This document shows positions 1 through 9,086 of a stretch of 64,000 nucleotides of DNA, in pieces. Numbering within the stretch: the first letter of the stretch is position 1; the number at the start of each line of letters is the position of its first letter. The DNA is taken from the NCBI GenBank assembly GCA_000169395.1, contig AAXZ01000010.1:28009-92008 (forward strand), written 5' to 3'. The DNA is from Rhodobacteraceae bacterium HTCC2150 (GTDB lineage Bacteria > Pseudomonadota > Alphaproteobacteria > Rhodobacterales > Rhodobacteraceae). The notes below the pieces were generated by a model, which did no database searches, had not been told where the DNA came from, and saw nothing but the letters and a program-made list of their open reading frames with translations. A program made the position numbers and the translations under genes.

Positions 1-1130
1 AGGGTGTTGCGTCTTTGGCCGGATATGCAGAAGTGTTCCAGCGCAACATTATGGCATCAGGTGTTGTTCCACAGATCAGCGTCATCATGGGGCCATGCGC
101 TGGCGGTGCAGTTTATTCGCCCGCAATCACAGATTTCATCTTCATGGTTAAAGACAGCTCTTACATGTTTGTCACTGGCCCCGATGTGGTGAAGACCGTT
201 ACCAACGAGGTTGTAACAGCCGAGGAATTGGGTGGTGCTAGCACGCACACCAAAAAATCAAGCGTTGCCGATGGTGCTTTTGAAAACGACGTTGAGGCTT
301 TGGCGGAGGTTCGCCGCCTTGTTGATTTCTTGCCGTTGCATAACCGCGAAAAACCACCAGTTCGCCCGTTTTATGACAACCCAGCCCGTGTTGAAAACTC
401 CCTTGATACGTTGATCCCTGACAATCCAAACCAGCCTTATGATATGAAAGAACTTATCAACAAGCTTGGGGATGAAGGTGATTTTTACGAGATACAAGAA
501 GACTTTGCGGCAAACATCTTAACCGGATTCATTCGTCTCGAGGGGTCCACCGTCGGCGTTGTGGCAAACCAGCCAACCGTTTTGGCAGGTTGTTTGGATA
601 TTGATGCATCCCGCAAGGCGGCGCGTTTTGTGCGTTTCTGCGATGCGTTTGAAATTCCAATCCTAACGCTTGTTGATGTTCCTGGCTTCTTGCCAGGTAC
701 CAGCCAAGAATACGGCGGCGTTATCAAGCATGGCGCGAAGCTTTTGTTTGCTTATGGCGAAGCGACGGTTCCAAAGGTAACTGTTATTACGCGCAAGGCT
801 TACGGTGGTGCGTATGATGTGATGGCGTCAAAGCATTTGCGTGGTGATTTCAATTATGCATGGCCGACTGCGGAAATTGCCGTGATGGGTGCTAAGGGTG
901 CTGTTGAAATTCTGTATCGCAATGAATTGGATGATCCAGAAAAGATTGCTGCACGTGTTGCCGATTATGAAAAACGTTTCGCCAATCCGTTTGTAGCCGC
1001 GGAAAAAGGTTTCATTGACGAGGTGATTTTGCCGCATTCTACACGTCGTCGTGTTTGCCGCGCTTTTGCTTCGTTACGAGGTAAATCGTTACAAAACCCA
1101 TGGAAAAAACACGACAATATTCCGTTGTAG
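1..1130 (+). CDS. pccB: Propionyl-CoA carboxylase beta chain, 5' truncated by the window edge
   Basis: Carboxyltransferase subunit that moves CO2 from biotin on PccA to propionyl-CoA, giving methylmalonyl-CoA in the cytoplasm. The reading frame is open from the first bases (codon phase starts at base 3), so roughly the first 140 residues of a family protein of about 510 aa lie outside the window. Visible hallmarks are the oxyanion/CoA-site glycines in [13 protein letters not shown], the second carboxyltransferase half with [15 protein letters not shown] and the [13 protein letters not shown] segment, and the family-typical C-terminus [10 protein letters not shown]. It lies in the same direction as pccA (3312) and mcm (6932). 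Family call is very secure; the choice of propionyl- over acetyl-CoA rests on the pccA and mcm neighbours. Confidence 0.95.
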   Translation, partial: GVASLAGYAEVFQRNIMASGVVPQISVIMGPCAGGAVYSPAITDFIFMVKDSSYMFVTGPDVVKTVTNEVVTAEELGGASTHTKKSSVADGAFENDVEALAEVRRLVDFLPLHNREKPPVRPFYDNPARVENSLDTLIPDNPNQPYDMKELINKLGDEGDFYEIQEDFAANILTGFIRLEGSTVGVVANQPTVLAGCLDIDASRKAARFVRFCDAFEIPILTLVDVPGFLPGTSQEYGGVIKHGAKLLFAYGEATVPKVTVITRKAYGGAYDVMASKHLRGDFNYAWPTAEIAVMGAKGAVEILYRNELDDPEKIAARVADYEKRFANPFVAAEKGFIDEVILPHSTRRRVCRAFASLRGKSLQNPWKKHDNIPL

Positions 1131-1144
1131 GCAGGGCAATTGTG

Positions 1145-1474
1145 ATGGGTAAAAACTGGCATATCACACGCAATGAAACGTCGCTGACTCTGTCGCGACG
1201 CCGTCATGCGCGTTTTGATGTGGCGGTTGAAACGGTATTAAGCGGCGGTTCCAAAACCCGGCTTGCCCATCAAATTCGCCAAGATTTGTGGCGGGCTTTG
1301 CAAAACTTGCGAGGCTTTTCACCGGCAGTTCAAATCACAACAATAGGTGCAGGTGTCGCTGTTCGGGCGGGTGGCCAAATCGATGGGGCATTTCCGCGTC
1401 TACAAATTGAAGCAAGAATTGCAGATGTACTAGAAAACCCCAAAAACCGTAAAAGATGGGTGCGACATGCCTGA
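1145..1474 (+). CDS. Hypothetical protein, 109 aa, between pccB and ridA
   Basis: I do not recognise this family. The frame is open from 1100, inside pccB, but the ATG at 1145 lies just after the pccB stop and gives a protein beginning MGKNWHITRNET. The product is basic with an N-terminal Arg-rich stretch (SRRRHARFD) and no signal peptide or membrane segment. It ends eight bases inside the next gene, so it is probably translated with ridA. Conserved placement in pcc loci would support it as a real gene; sequence alone suggests a small cytosolic, possibly nucleic-acid-binding, protein, but that is only an inference from its charge. Confidence 0.6.
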   Translation: MGKNWHITRNETSLTLSRRRHARFDVAVETVLSGGSKTRLAHQIRQDLWRALQNLRGFSPAVQITTIGAGVAVRAGGQIDGAFPRLQIEARIADVLENPKNRKRWVRHA

Positions 1475-1859
1475 TTTTCACTTGTTTTCAAAAGGCCCGC
1501 GCCCAGTTGCTCCGTTTTCACATGCTGTGGAAAGTGATGGCTGGGTGATCCTTACGGGGCAAATGCCAACTGATCCTGCTGCACCAGATGCACCATTACC
1601 CAATGGCGTTGCAGCGCAAACCCGCCGTGTGATGGATAATCTAGCGTTAATTTTGGCAGAACTTGATTTGGATATGTCCCATGTCGTTCAGTGCCGCGCG
1701 TATTTGACCGAATTTGAACGTGACTATGCAACGTTCAACGATACGTACCAAAGTTACTTTCCTGTTGATAGGCGCCCGGCGCGCACAACAATTGGGGTGA
1801 CAGCTTTGGCTGTTGGCGCTTTGGTTGAAATTGATTGCGTGGCGCGTCGTCCGGAATGA
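1467..1859 (+). CDS. RidA/YjgF/YER057c/UK114 family protein
   Basis: 130 aa, the normal length for a Rid protein. Enamine/imine deaminases of this family hydrolyse reactive 2-aminoacrylate-type intermediates. Visible family features are the early SDGWVILTGQMPTDP strand, the central segment VVQCRAYLTEFERDYATFNDTYQSYF, given here only by its ends VVQCR and YQSYF, and the C-terminal RPARTTIGV followed by ALVEIDCVA. The Arg in the RPART segment corresponds to the substrate-carboxylate Arg of archetypal RidA. It overlaps the gene before it by eight bases and the next gene by four (ATGA), indicating a co-transcribed unit. Subfamily (RidA versus Rid1-7) is not decided. Confidence 0.88.
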   Translation: MPDFHLFSKGPRPVAPFSHAVESDGWVILTGQMPTDPAAPDAPLPNGVAAQTRRVMDNLALILAELDLDMSHVVQCRAYLTEFERDYATFNDTYQSYFPVDRRPARTTIGVTALAVGALVEIDCVARRPE

Positions 1860-2296
1860 GACGTTTGGCCAACATATTATTTCCAATCGCTGCCGCTTTG
1901 GTGGCTTTTGGGCTTTGGATCGCATGGCCAACGGATGAAACCGATTTTCCAACCGAAGATATCGTGGCCGATCAAATGCCATCGGGCCAATCCCTTGAAC
2001 ATTTCGAAACTTTGTACGAGCAACAAAACGGCAAAAAAGTTCTGATCCTACGTTACCTTGCGCCTCAAATTGCCCGCGACAGTGGCAACATTGATGCGGA
2101 AATGGCCGAGGGCGACATGGATTATATTTGCCGTTCGACGGGTTTGAGATTGGCAAAATTGGATGGTGACACGCAAGAGATCATCGTGACACTTATTGAT
2201 CAACCCCATGAGCGTGGTGCCAGAAATCCAAAAGTGACACAATTTTTCAAGGTCTTTTCGATCAAAGACAACACCTGCATCTGGGAGCTTTTCTAA
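1856..2296 (+). CDS. DUF6497-type exported or membrane-anchored protein, 146 aa
   Basis: Start taken at the ATG overlapping the ridA stop (ATGA); the frame is open a little further upstream, but that would sit inside ridA. An N-terminal hydrophobic stretch (residues about 5-24, ANILFPIAAALVAFGLWIAW in part) acts as signal or anchor. The rest is acidic and ends in the characteristic DNTCIWELF; together with the internal DYICRST cysteine this matches what I know of the Rhodobacterales family DUF6497, in which two cysteines are conserved. Function unknown. The likely periplasmic location and a disulfide between the two Cys residues are inference. Confidence 0.6.
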   Translation: MRRLANILFPIAAALVAFGLWIAWPTDETDFPTEDIVADQMPSGQSLEHFETLYEQQNGKKVLILRYLAPQIARDSGNIDAEMAEGDMDYICRSTGLRLAKLDGDTQEIIVTLIDQPHERGARNPKVTQFFKVFSIKDNTCIWELF

Positions 2297-2421
2297 TGTT
2301 GCCACTAGATATTGCGATGACCATCAGCCAAAATGGCCGATCTGATGCAGGCCGGTCACAGATTGTGGATAGGTCTGCAAAACCGTGTTTTTTCAAGGCA
2401 TTTTGGAGTATTCTTGCTGTG

Positions 2422-2439
2422 AATTACGTCCGCGTAATT
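2422..2439. promoter_or_regulatory. Perfect inverted repeat upstream of the small lipoprotein gene
   Basis: AATTACG (2422-2428) and CGTAATT (2433-2439) are perfect inverted repeats separated by four bases, about 50 bases before the 47-aa lipoprotein ATG at 2490. It could be an operator or a transcript hairpin. No factor can be assigned. The rest of 2297-2489 holds no convincing ORF. Confidence 0.35.
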
Positions 2440-2489
2440 TCAACCAGTAAAAGAAACAGTATCGTTTCTATAAAAAGCAGGAGTGCAGG

Positions 2490-2633
2490 ATGTCAAAGAG
2501 CATCGTTTCAATTTTCGCCCTTGGCCTATTGGTCACACTTGCCGCATGTTCAAGCGGCACCCAAGAAGAAATCGTATTTGTTGAGCCAGAAGTTGTGGTG
2601 GCTGAGCCTGTTTACGCAGGTAAATACAAATAA
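2490..2633 (+). CDS. Small lipoprotein, 47 aa
   Basis: A short gene easily missed by length cut-offs. ATG at 2490 is preceded by a purine-rich site (GCAGGAG, 2478-2484). The product starts MSKSIVSIFALGLLVTLAAC: a lysine-bearing n-region, a hydrophobic core and a lipobox LAAC with the lipidated Cys at residue 20, then Ser-Ser, which favours outer-membrane sorting. The mature peptide is only 28 residues, acidic and rich in Val/Glu, ending AGKYK. It resembles the tiny entericidin-like or anonymous lipoproteins common in Rhodobacterales, but no specific family is recognised. It has its own upstream inverted repeat and a hairpin just after the stop, so it looks like a monocistronic unit. Confidence 0.72.
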   Translation: MSKSIVSIFALGLLVTLAACSSGTQEEIVFVEPEVVVAEPVYAGKYK

Positions 2634-2642
2634 GTTTTTCAT

Positions 2643-2663
2643 GGGGCAGGTTTTGCCTGCCCC
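2643..2663 (+). terminator. GC-rich hairpin after the small lipoprotein gene
   Basis: GGGGCAGG (2643-2650) pairs perfectly with CCTGCCCC (2656-2663) around a five-base loop, ten bases after the lipoprotein stop. There is no long T-run afterwards (ATGTATTC), so it may be a weak terminator or a 3' stabilising stem-loop. Confidence 0.5.
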
Positions 2664-2708
2664 ATGTATTCAAATCCGCAGCACCCATCATTTAACAAGG
2701 GGTGCACA

Positions 2709-3053
2709 ATGTTAAAGCATCGCGGGTTTCCGGGCCGATTGGCTGGCACAGATTTTCAATTCATCATCCGACGCCCGAATAAATCGGGGGCAACCCCTTT
2801 GATTTCGCGTGAACGATACCGTGATCGTCGTCCGCCTGATAAACGCGCAGACGCGGCATTCATTCATGCGTTGTGCGTTCATTTTGGCGAAGAGCCGTTT
2901 GAACGCGGGAACTTGGACGGCGGTCGTCTTTCGTGGTTTTTCGGGCGCGAAGTCATCCCCGCGACGGATCCTTTTGACAATGCATCATATGAGGCATTGC
3001 TAAAACTCGACAGTAAACTGATCGAACGTAATTTCCCTGAGATTTTCGAATGA
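2709..3053 (+). CDS. Hypothetical protein, 114 aa
   Basis: Start chosen at the ATG at 2709, preceded by AAGGGGTG (2698-2705); the frame is open from 2664, but that start would lie on the hairpin. The product is soluble, Arg/Asp-rich (RRPNKSGATPLISRERYRDRRPPDKRAD), with a C-terminal acidic/hydrophobic part ending NFPEIFE. No signal peptide, membrane segment or known motif is seen. It ends about 260 bases before pccA and is followed by a strong terminator (3226-3266). Probably a lineage-specific protein; I do not assign a function. Confidence 0.55.
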   Translation: MLKHRGFPGRLAGTDFQFIIRRPNKSGATPLISRERYRDRRPPDKRADAAFIHALCVHFGEEPFERGNLDGGRLSWFFGREVIPATDPFDNASYEALLKLDSKLIERNFPEIFE

Positions 3054-3225
3054 TTATCGGCAACTATCCGCTGTTGCTTACGCAAGTTAAGCAGGATTTG
3101 GCCGATTTTTGCATCGGTATGTTTCCCCTCTTTCGCGGGGCGATTTTTGGCGACATTTTGAATTCAGAAACGGGCACTCCAACGTTGGCTCGTTTCTTTG
3201 TTCAGTTTTGTTACCCTTCCCCTCC

Positions 3226-3266
3226 AATGAGGTTTGTCTATCAATCAGGCAAACCTCATTTTTTTT
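3226..3266 (+). terminator. Rho-independent terminator before pccA
   Basis: An 11-bp perfect stem, AATGAGGTTTG (3226-3236) with CAAACCTCATT (3250-3260), closes a 13-base loop and runs into eight T residues (3259-3266). It ends transcription of the small-gene unit 46 bases before the pccA start, so pccA must have a promoter very close to or within this region, or be reached by readthrough. Confidence 0.85.
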
Positions 3267-3311
3267 GTCTGCGCAACAATCAGAACACCTCCAATCTAAA
3301 AAGGCTGACCC

Positions 3312-5312
3312 ATGTTTAAGAAAATCCTGATCGCTAATCGGGGCGAAATCGCTTGCCGTGTAATCAAGTCAGCCCAGAAAATGGGTATCAAAACGGTCGC
3401 AATTTATTCTGACGCCGATCGAAATGCATTGCACGTGAAAATGGCGGATGAGGCTGTGCACATCGGCCCACCGCCAGCAAATGAATCATACATTGTGATT
3501 GAAAACGTCATGAAAGCGATCCGTGAAACGGGTGCCGAGGCGGTTCACCCTGGTTATGGGTTTTTGTCCGAAAACAGCAAATTTGCCGAGGCATTGTCAG
3601 CAGAAGGTGTTGCCTTCATTGGACCACCAGTTGGCGCGATCGAAAAAATGGGTGACAAAATTACATCCAAAAAGATTGCGATGGATGCAGGGGTTTCCAC
3701 CGTTCCAGGATACATGGGCCTAATTGCTGATGCGGATGAGGCTGTTAAAATTTCCAACGAAATTGGCTATCCGGTGATGCTAAAGGCCAGCGCTGGCGGC
3801 GGCGGCAAAGGCATGCGGATTGCGTGGAATGACACCGAAGCGCGCGAAGGTTTTCAGTCATCCAAGAATGAAGCTGCCAAATCTTTTGGTGATGATCGCA
3901 TTTTCATTGAAAAATTCGTAACCCAACCACGTCACATCGAAATTCAGGTGCTTGCCGACAGCCATGGCAACTGCATCTATTTGGGCGAGCGGGAATGTTC
4001 GATCCAGCGTCGAAACCAAAAGGTTATTGAAGAAGCGCCATCACCATTCTTGGACGAAGCCACGCGTAAGGCCATGGGTGAAGAGGCATGCTCTCTTGCC
4101 TCGGCTGTTGATTACACCAGTGCGGGTACAGTGGAATTCATCGTTGATGGGGACCGCAACTTTTACTTCTTGGAAATGAATACGCGTTTGCAAGTTGAGC
4201 ATCCTGTAACCGAATTGATCACAGGCGTTGATCTTGTGGAACAAATGATCTGTGTGGCTTACGGTGAAAAGCTGAAGATCGCCCAAGAAGATGTGAAATT
4301 AAATGGTTGGGCATTGGAAAGCCGTCTTTATGCTGAGGATCCCTATCGCAACTTCTTGCCCTCGATTGGTCGTTTGACACGCTATCGTCCACCAAGCGAA
4401 GAGGCCAGCGAAACGCACGCCGTACGTAATGACACCGGCGTTTTTGAGGGTGGCGAGATTTCGATGTTTTATGATCCGATGATTGCCAAGCTTTGTACAT
4501 GGGGCACTGATCGGGCATCTGTGCTGGAACATATGCGCGTGGCTTTGGATAGTTTTGAGGTCGAAGGTATTGGGCACAACTTGCCCTTTTTGTCAGCAGT
4601 TATGGATCATCCGAAATTCATTTCAGGCAATATGACGACAGCGTTCATCGAAGAGGAATACCCAGACGGCTTTGAGGGTGTGACACTTGATGAATCTGCT
4701 TTGCGTCAAATCGCGGCTGCTGCAACGGCGATGTTCCGTGTCGCTGAAATTCGCCGCGCGCGTTTGTCTGGTCGGATGGATAATCATTACCGTACTGTTG
4801 GTGATAATTGGGTAACGCAGGTTCAGGGGCAAAACTTCGCCGTAACCATTGATGCAGATAAAACTGGTACAGACGTAAAATTTGATGATGGCACAGTTTT
4901 GCGTGTCATGTCTGACTGGCTACCTGGTCAACGATTAGCCACGCTGACAGTCGGTGATACTAAGGTCGTTCTAAAGGTCGAAAAAATTACCAATGGCTTC
5001 CGTCTTCGTTCACGTGGGGCCGATATGAACGTTAAAGTTTATAACCCGCGTCAGGCAGAACTTGCGGCGTTGATGCCCGAAAAAATTGCACCAGACACGT
5101 CAAAATTCTTGTTGTGCCCTATGCCTGGTTTGATCGTTTCAGTGAATGTCGCCGAGGGCGAAGAAGTTCAAGAAGGCCAAGCCCTTTGTACGGTTGAAGC
5201 GATGAAAATGGAAAACATCCTGCGTGCCGAGCGTAAAGGTGTTGTCGCGAAGATTGAAGCTGCCGCAGGCGACAGCCTAAAGGTCGACGAAGTCATTATG
5301 ACGTTTGAGTAG
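3312..5312 (+). CDS. pccA: Propionyl/acetyl-CoA carboxylase, biotin-carboxylase and biotin-carrier alpha chain
   Basis: 666 aa, full length for bacterial PccA. It carboxylates its own biotin using ATP and bicarbonate, then passes the carboxyl group to PccB. Domains in order: biotin carboxylase N-terminal domain (MFKKILIANRGEIACRV), ATP-grasp with the glycine-rich loop ASAGGGGKGMRIAW (about residues 157-170), the ERECSIQRRNQK segment and the catalytic NTRLQVEHPVTE, the BC C-terminal domain, a linker domain, and a biotinyl domain whose EAMKMEN places the biotinylated lysine at residue 632. It works with PccB and mcm in the methylmalonyl-CoA pathway. Separation from pccB by small genes is usual in this bacterial group. 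Confidence 0.96.
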   Translation: MFKKILIANRGEIACRVIKSAQKMGIKTVAIYSDADRNALHVKMADEAVHIGPPPANESYIVIENVMKAIRETGAEAVHPGYGFLSENSKFAEALSAEGVAFIGPPVGAIEKMGDKITSKKIAMDAGVSTVPGYMGLIADADEAVKISNEIGYPVMLKASAGGGGKGMRIAWNDTEAREGFQSSKNEAAKSFGDDRIFIEKFVTQPRHIEIQVLADSHGNCIYLGERECSIQRRNQKVIEEAPSPFLDEATRKAMGEEACSLASAVDYTSAGTVEFIVDGDRNFYFLEMNTRLQVEHPVTELITGVDLVEQMICVAYGEKLKIAQEDVKLNGWALESRLYAEDPYRNFLPSIGRLTRYRPPSEEASETHAVRNDTGVFEGGEISMFYDPMIAKLCTWGTDRASVLEHMRVALDSFEVEGIGHNLPFLSAVMDHPKFISGNMTTAFIEEEYPDGFEGVTLDESALRQIAAAATAMFRVAEIRRARLSGRMDNHYRTVGDNWVTQVQGQNFAVTIDADKTGTDVKFDDGTVLRVMSDWLPGQRLATLTVGDTKVVLKVEKITNGFRLRSRGADMNVKVYNPRQAELAALMPEKIAPDTSKFLLCPMPGLIVSVNVAEGEEVQEGQALCTVEAMKMENILRAERKGVVAKIEAAAGDSLKVDEVIMTFE

Positions 5313-5325
5313 GAAAAGCCGTGGC

Positions 5326-5802
5326 TTATTCTTCCCTAGATTTGCGAAGTTCTTGTTGGCGGATGGTCGTTTTGTCGATCAACCGCCCAAGTTCGCGCAT
5401 TTTCCAAGGGGCGGCTTTGCGCAAAATGGTCCGGCCATCTTTGTCGATTAACACAAATGAAAACCCGCGAGGGCGAAGTTTCGTACGCACATCAGATTTT
5501 GCAGCAGGGTCACTATCGACGATCAAGATCAAATCGCGTTCGTCGGTCGCGGCCTTGGCATCGGTGAAATATTCGATTTGTTCGGCAAGTCGTGGATCGG
5601 CAGGCGTGTCAGCAAAAACAACAAGCACGCGTTTTTGCCACATAAAGTCGCCCAAATTTACGTCGAATGCATCTAAAAAGGGTGCTGTTTCAGCCAAATT
5701 ATCGGAAATTTCCTCCGCTGCAGCGACTGTTTGTGCTGTTATTGCGTTGGTTGTTGCAACGCCAATAAATGCTGCAATTACAAAGCTGAATAGATGTTTC
5801 AT
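5326..5802 (-). CDS. DUF4174 periplasmic protein
   Basis: 158 aa read from the ATG at 5802, which follows GGGAGCAACC; the frame is open further upstream to 5898, but the residues before MKHLFSFVIAAF lack a plausible signal. The start gives a clear Sec signal peptide (hydrophobic residues 3-18, likely cleavage near AQTVAA). The mature part carries the DUF4174 pattern: KRVLVVFADTPADPR, a middle RDLILIVDSDP and a C-terminal LRPRGFSFVLIDKDG, IDKTTIRQQEL. The fold resembles thioredoxin-like domains, but no CxxC is present, so a redox role should not be assumed. It is convergent with pccA, 13 bases apart. Confidence 0.82.
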   Translation of the reverse strand: MKHLFSFVIAAFIGVATTNAITAQTVAAAEEISDNLAETAPFLDAFDVNLGDFMWQKRVLVVFADTPADPRLAEQIEYFTDAKAATDERDLILIVDSDPAAKSDVRTKLRPRGFSFVLIDKDGRTILRKAAPWKMRELGRLIDKTTIRQQELRKSREE

Positions 5803-5934
5803 GGTTGCTCCCTCAAAATCATATATAGGTCTTTCTGCACGTTTTACTATGGGCGTTAGATCATTGTTTTCCCCTTTAAATATCCCAGCTGTGCACAATT
5901 TGATCTTTAACCCCCTAACAAGGGATCACATCTG

Positions 5935-6960
5935 ATGATGACCCTTCAGGAGCATATTCAGGCCACAATGGCCTTCGCTCGTTTGGGTATTGGGTGGGTT
6001 TTGGATATTATCCTACATGTTGGCGCGCATCGGACAGGCTCGACCAGTTTTCAAAACATGTTGCGCTGCACAGCACCGGATTTACGAAAGCAGGGCGTTG
6101 CTGTTTGGGAAACCAAACACACGCGCGATGGGCGATTTGCTGGACTAGTTTGCCCTAAAAGCCAAATAACTGACAAGACAAAGTCGGCCGCGATGAAATC
6201 GACCACCCACATTCAATTTGAATTGGATCGCCTTGATGGTGATGGCGTTAAAACGCTTGTTGTCAGTGAGGAAAATATGTTGGGACAGATGCGATGCAAT
6301 CTTGCGGCGCATGAATTATATCCTGATGCGCGATTTCGTTTGGGGCGGTTCTCTGATGTTTTTGGTGACCGCGTTAGCCGAGTGGTTTTGGCGGTGCGCA
6401 GTCAGGATGCCGTTTGGCGTTCAGCACTTTCCTATGGGTTGAACGCAGGCTTAGATTTGGTCGCGGGTACTGATTTTGATGCCTTGGCTAATGCCAAACG
6501 CCGATGGCGCCACGTTGTTAGTGATATGTCACGTGCATTTGGCTCTACAAAACTGGCTGTTTGGAAATTCGAGGCATTTGCGGGCGACGCTGACGGACAA
6601 CTGGCAATCGTTTTGGGTGGAAAATCGCCAGCAAAGGCACGTCTTTTGCAAAATCAGCATCACGCATCGCCCAATGCTGTTGCGCTGCGTAAAAGGGCGG
6701 TGGAACGCGGCCTGTGGAATCTTGCAAAGACTATTCCAGAATTTCCGGCCCAATGGCAGCCGTTTAACACCACACAGTTGGCGGGGTTCCAAGCAGCATA
6801 TGCCAAGGATCTTGATTGGTTAAGCCGCCAACCAGCGCGTGAATTAGAATATTACGGCACAAAAATAGAAGATAAAAATGGGATTTGCATTCAGTCAAAT
6901 CCGCAGGAAAACCTACACAGAGGAAGTTTTGATGACAAAAGAGGTCAACGAATGGGGTGA
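5935..6960 (+). CDS. Sulfotransferase-like P-loop protein
   Basis: 341 aa. The segment [17 protein letters not shown] (about residues 27-43) matches the 5'-PSB/P-loop of PAPS-dependent sulfotransferases and the related sulfotransferase-like proteins found near bacterial surface polysaccharide genes. A later [19 protein letters not shown] resembles the 3'-phosphate-binding region with its conserved Arg and Ser. Start could also be the second ATG at 5938. The gene runs 29 bases into mcm, so the two are probably co-transcribed despite unrelated functions. Substrate is unknown; modification of a surface glycan is inferred from the GT25 gene on the other side of mcm. Confidence 0.6.
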   Translation: MMTLQEHIQATMAFARLGIGWVLDIILHVGAHRTGSTSFQNMLRCTAPDLRKQGVAVWETKHTRDGRFAGLVCPKSQITDKTKSAAMKSTTHIQFELDRLDGDGVKTLVVSEENMLGQMRCNLAAHELYPDARFRLGRFSDVFGDRVSRVVLAVRSQDAVWRSALSYGLNAGLDLVAGTDFDALANAKRRWRHVVSDMSRAFGSTKLAVWKFEAFAGDADGQLAIVLGGKSPAKARLLQNQHHASPNAVALRKRAVERGLWNLAKTIPEFPAQWQPFNTTQLAGFQAAYAKDLDWLSRQPARELEYYGTKIEDKNGICIQSNPQENLHRGSFDDKRGQRMG

Positions 6961-9055
6961 ACTGGCAGCCAAAGAATTGCGCGGCCGTACACTTGACGAT
7001 CTAACATGGAACACCCTTGAGGGAATTGACGTAAAACCAGTTTATAGCCCGGCTGACACCGAGCATCTGGGTCATCTGGGTCCCATGCCGGGCGCTGAAC
7101 CGTTTACGAGGGGGGTAAAGGCCACCATGTATGCAGGTCGTCCATGGACGATCCGTCAGTATGCAGGGTTCTCAACCGCTGAAGAAAGTAATGCGTTTTA
7201 TCGCAAAGCACTGGCGGCAGGGCAACAAGGCGTTTCTGTTGCTTTTGATTTGGCGACGCACCGTGGCTATGACAGTGATCATCCCCGCGTTGAAGGGGAT
7301 GTCGGCAAGGCGGGTGTTGCTATAGACAGTGTCGAGGACATGAAAATCCTGTTTGACGGCATTCCGCTTGAAAAAGTATCTGTGTCCATGACAATGAACG
7401 GTGCCGTTATTCCAATTTTGGCAAACTTCATTGTGGCAGGCGAAGAGCAAGGTGTGGATCGCGCGGCCCTTGCCGGCACAATTCAAAACGATGTTTTGAA
7501 GGAGTTCATGGTTCGCAATACTTATGTCTATCCGCCAGAACCCAGCATGCGTATCGTGGCCGACATCATTGAATATACAGCAAACGAGATGCCAAAATTT
7601 AACTCGATCTCAATTTCGGGTTATCACATGCAAGAAGCAGGGGCGAACTTGGTGCAAGAACTGGCCTATACGATTGCAGATGGTCGTGAATATGTGCGCA
7701 CGGCGATTGCGCGTGGCATGGACGTGGACAAATTCGCCCCGCGTTTATCCTTCTTTTTCGCCATCGGGATGAATTTCTTTATGGAAGCATCCAAATTACG
7801 TGCCGCGCGCCTTTTGTGGCACCGTGTGATGGAGGAATTTGAACCAAAGAATCCAAAATCAAGCATGCTGCGCACCCATTGCCAAACATCTGGTGTTTCG
7901 TTGCAAGCCCAAGACCCTTACAACAATGTTGTGCGTACCGCCTATGAAGCGATGGCGGCAGCCCTTGGTGGCACGCAATCCTTGCACACAAACGCGCTGG
8001 ATGAAGCGATTGCTTTGCCAACAGAGTTTTCTGCGCGCATTGCACGAAATACGCAATTGATCTTGCAAGAGGAAACGGGCGTAACCAATGTCGTTGATCC
8101 ATTGGCTGGGTCTTATTACGTTGAAAGCCTAACAGCTGAGTTGGCCGAAAAAGCATGGGCGCTGATTGAAGAAGTCGAGGAAATGGGCGGCATGACCAAG
8201 GCCGTTGCCAGTGGATTGCCCAAGTTGCGCATTGAAGAAAGCGCCGCCAAACGTCAATCGATGATTGATCGTGGCGAAGAGGTGGTTGTTGGTGTGAACA
8301 AATACCAGCCAACCCATGAAGAACAGATCGATATTTTGGACATCGATAACGACGCGGTTCGAGAATCCCAAGTTGCGCGTCTGAAAGACGTGCGCGGCAA
8401 CCGCGATGAAGCCGCATGCCAAGCGGCGCTGGATGCTCTTTCGCGGGCCGCAGAGGGCAATGAAAACCTGCTGGCGATCGCTGTTGATGCTGCGCGGGCA
8501 CGCGCAACGGTTGGAGAAATTAGTTTGGCCTTGGAAAAAACATTTGGTCGCCACCGCGCAGAAGTGAAAACTTTGGCCGGTGTTTATGGCGCGGCATATG
8601 AAGGTGACGAAGCCTTTGAAGCCATTCAAGCGGATGTTGCAACATTTGCGGAAAATGAAGGTCGTCGCCCACGTATGTTGGTGGTTAAAATGGGCCAAGA
8701 CGGCCATGATCGCGGCGCCAAAGTTATCGCCACGGCCTTTGCTGACATTGGTTTTGATGTAGACGTCGGACCGTTGTTTCAAACGCCATCAGAAGCAGCG
8801 CAAGACGCAATTGACAACGATGTGCATGTAGTGGGCATTTCCAGCCAAGCAGCGGGCCATAAAACCTTGGCACCAAAATTGGTGCAGGCGCTAAAAGATC
8901 AAGGCGCAGGTGAAATCATTGTTATTTGTGGCGGTGTGATCCCACAGCAGGATTATGATTATCTGTACAATGCGGGCGTCAAAGCGATTTTTGGACCTGG
9001 TACAAATATTCCGAAAGCGGCAAAGGACATTTTGGACCTAATTGCGAAAACCTGA
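6932..9055 (+). CDS. mcm: Methylmalonyl-CoA mutase, adenosylcobalamin-dependent
   Basis: Isomerises (R)-methylmalonyl-CoA to succinyl-CoA, the last step of propionyl-CoA assimilation. Read from the ATG at 6932, preceded by AGAGGAAG, it is 707 aa, the expected single-chain length; an upstream in-frame start at 6878 lies within the previous gene. The N-terminal TIM-barrel domain carries [18 protein letters not shown] and [18 protein letters not shown]. The C-terminal B12-binding domain has the base-off signature DGHDRGAKV, with the cobalt-ligand histidine at residue 592, then [12 protein letters not shown]. Functionally tied to pccA/pccB and dependent on the cobalamin cluster from 20.4 kb on. 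Confidence 0.97.
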   Translation: MTKEVNEWGELAAKELRGRTLDDLTWNTLEGIDVKPVYSPADTEHLGHLGPMPGAEPFTRGVKATMYAGRPWTIRQYAGFSTAEESNAFYRKALAAGQQGVSVAFDLATHRGYDSDHPRVEGDVGKAGVAIDSVEDMKILFDGIPLEKVSVSMTMNGAVIPILANFIVAGEEQGVDRAALAGTIQNDVLKEFMVRNTYVYPPEPSMRIVADIIEYTANEMPKFNSISISGYHMQEAGANLVQELAYTIADGREYVRTAIARGMDVDKFAPRLSFFFAIGMNFFMEASKLRAARLLWHRVMEEFEPKNPKSSMLRTHCQTSGVSLQAQDPYNNVVRTAYEAMAAALGGTQSLHTNALDEAIALPTEFSARIARNTQLILQEETGVTNVVDPLAGSYYVESLTAELAEKAWALIEEVEEMGGMTKAVASGLPKLRIEESAAKRQSMIDRGEEVVVGVNKYQPTHEEQIDILDIDNDAVRESQVARLKDVRGNRDEAACQAALDALSRAAEGNENLLAIAVDAARARATVGEISLALEKTFGRHRAEVKTLAGVYGAAYEGDEAFEAIQADVATFAENEGRRPRMLVVKMGQDGHDRGAKVIATAFADIGFDVDVGPLFQTPSEAAQDAIDNDVHVVGISSQAAGHKTLAPKLVQALKDQGAGEIIVICGGVIPQQDYDYLYNAGVKAIFGPGTNIPKAAKDILDLIAKT

Positions 9056-9086
9056 TCTGGTGCTTTGGCGTTGACCATGACAAAAC

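Noticed and set aside
2296..2715. Plus-strand ORF of 139 aa overlapping the small lipoprotein gene
   Set aside because: Low-complexity translation in a different frame; the 47-aa lipoprotein frame has a lipobox and ribosome site.
5321..5935. Plus-strand ORF of 204 aa covering the DUF4174 gene
   Set aside because: The minus strand has a signal peptide, a ribosome site and a recognisable family; the plus frame is Ser/Thr/Arg-rich with no motif.
7779..8507. Minus-strand ORF of 242 aa inside mcm
   Set aside because: It lies wholly within the unambiguous mcm coding frame, has a Pro/Arg/His-rich composition typical of a shadow frame and no ribosome site.
8129..8782. Minus-strand ORF of 217 aa inside the mcm C-terminal region
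   Set aside because: Opposite the conserved B12-binding domain; composition rich in Cys/His/Phe as expected from reading the complement.
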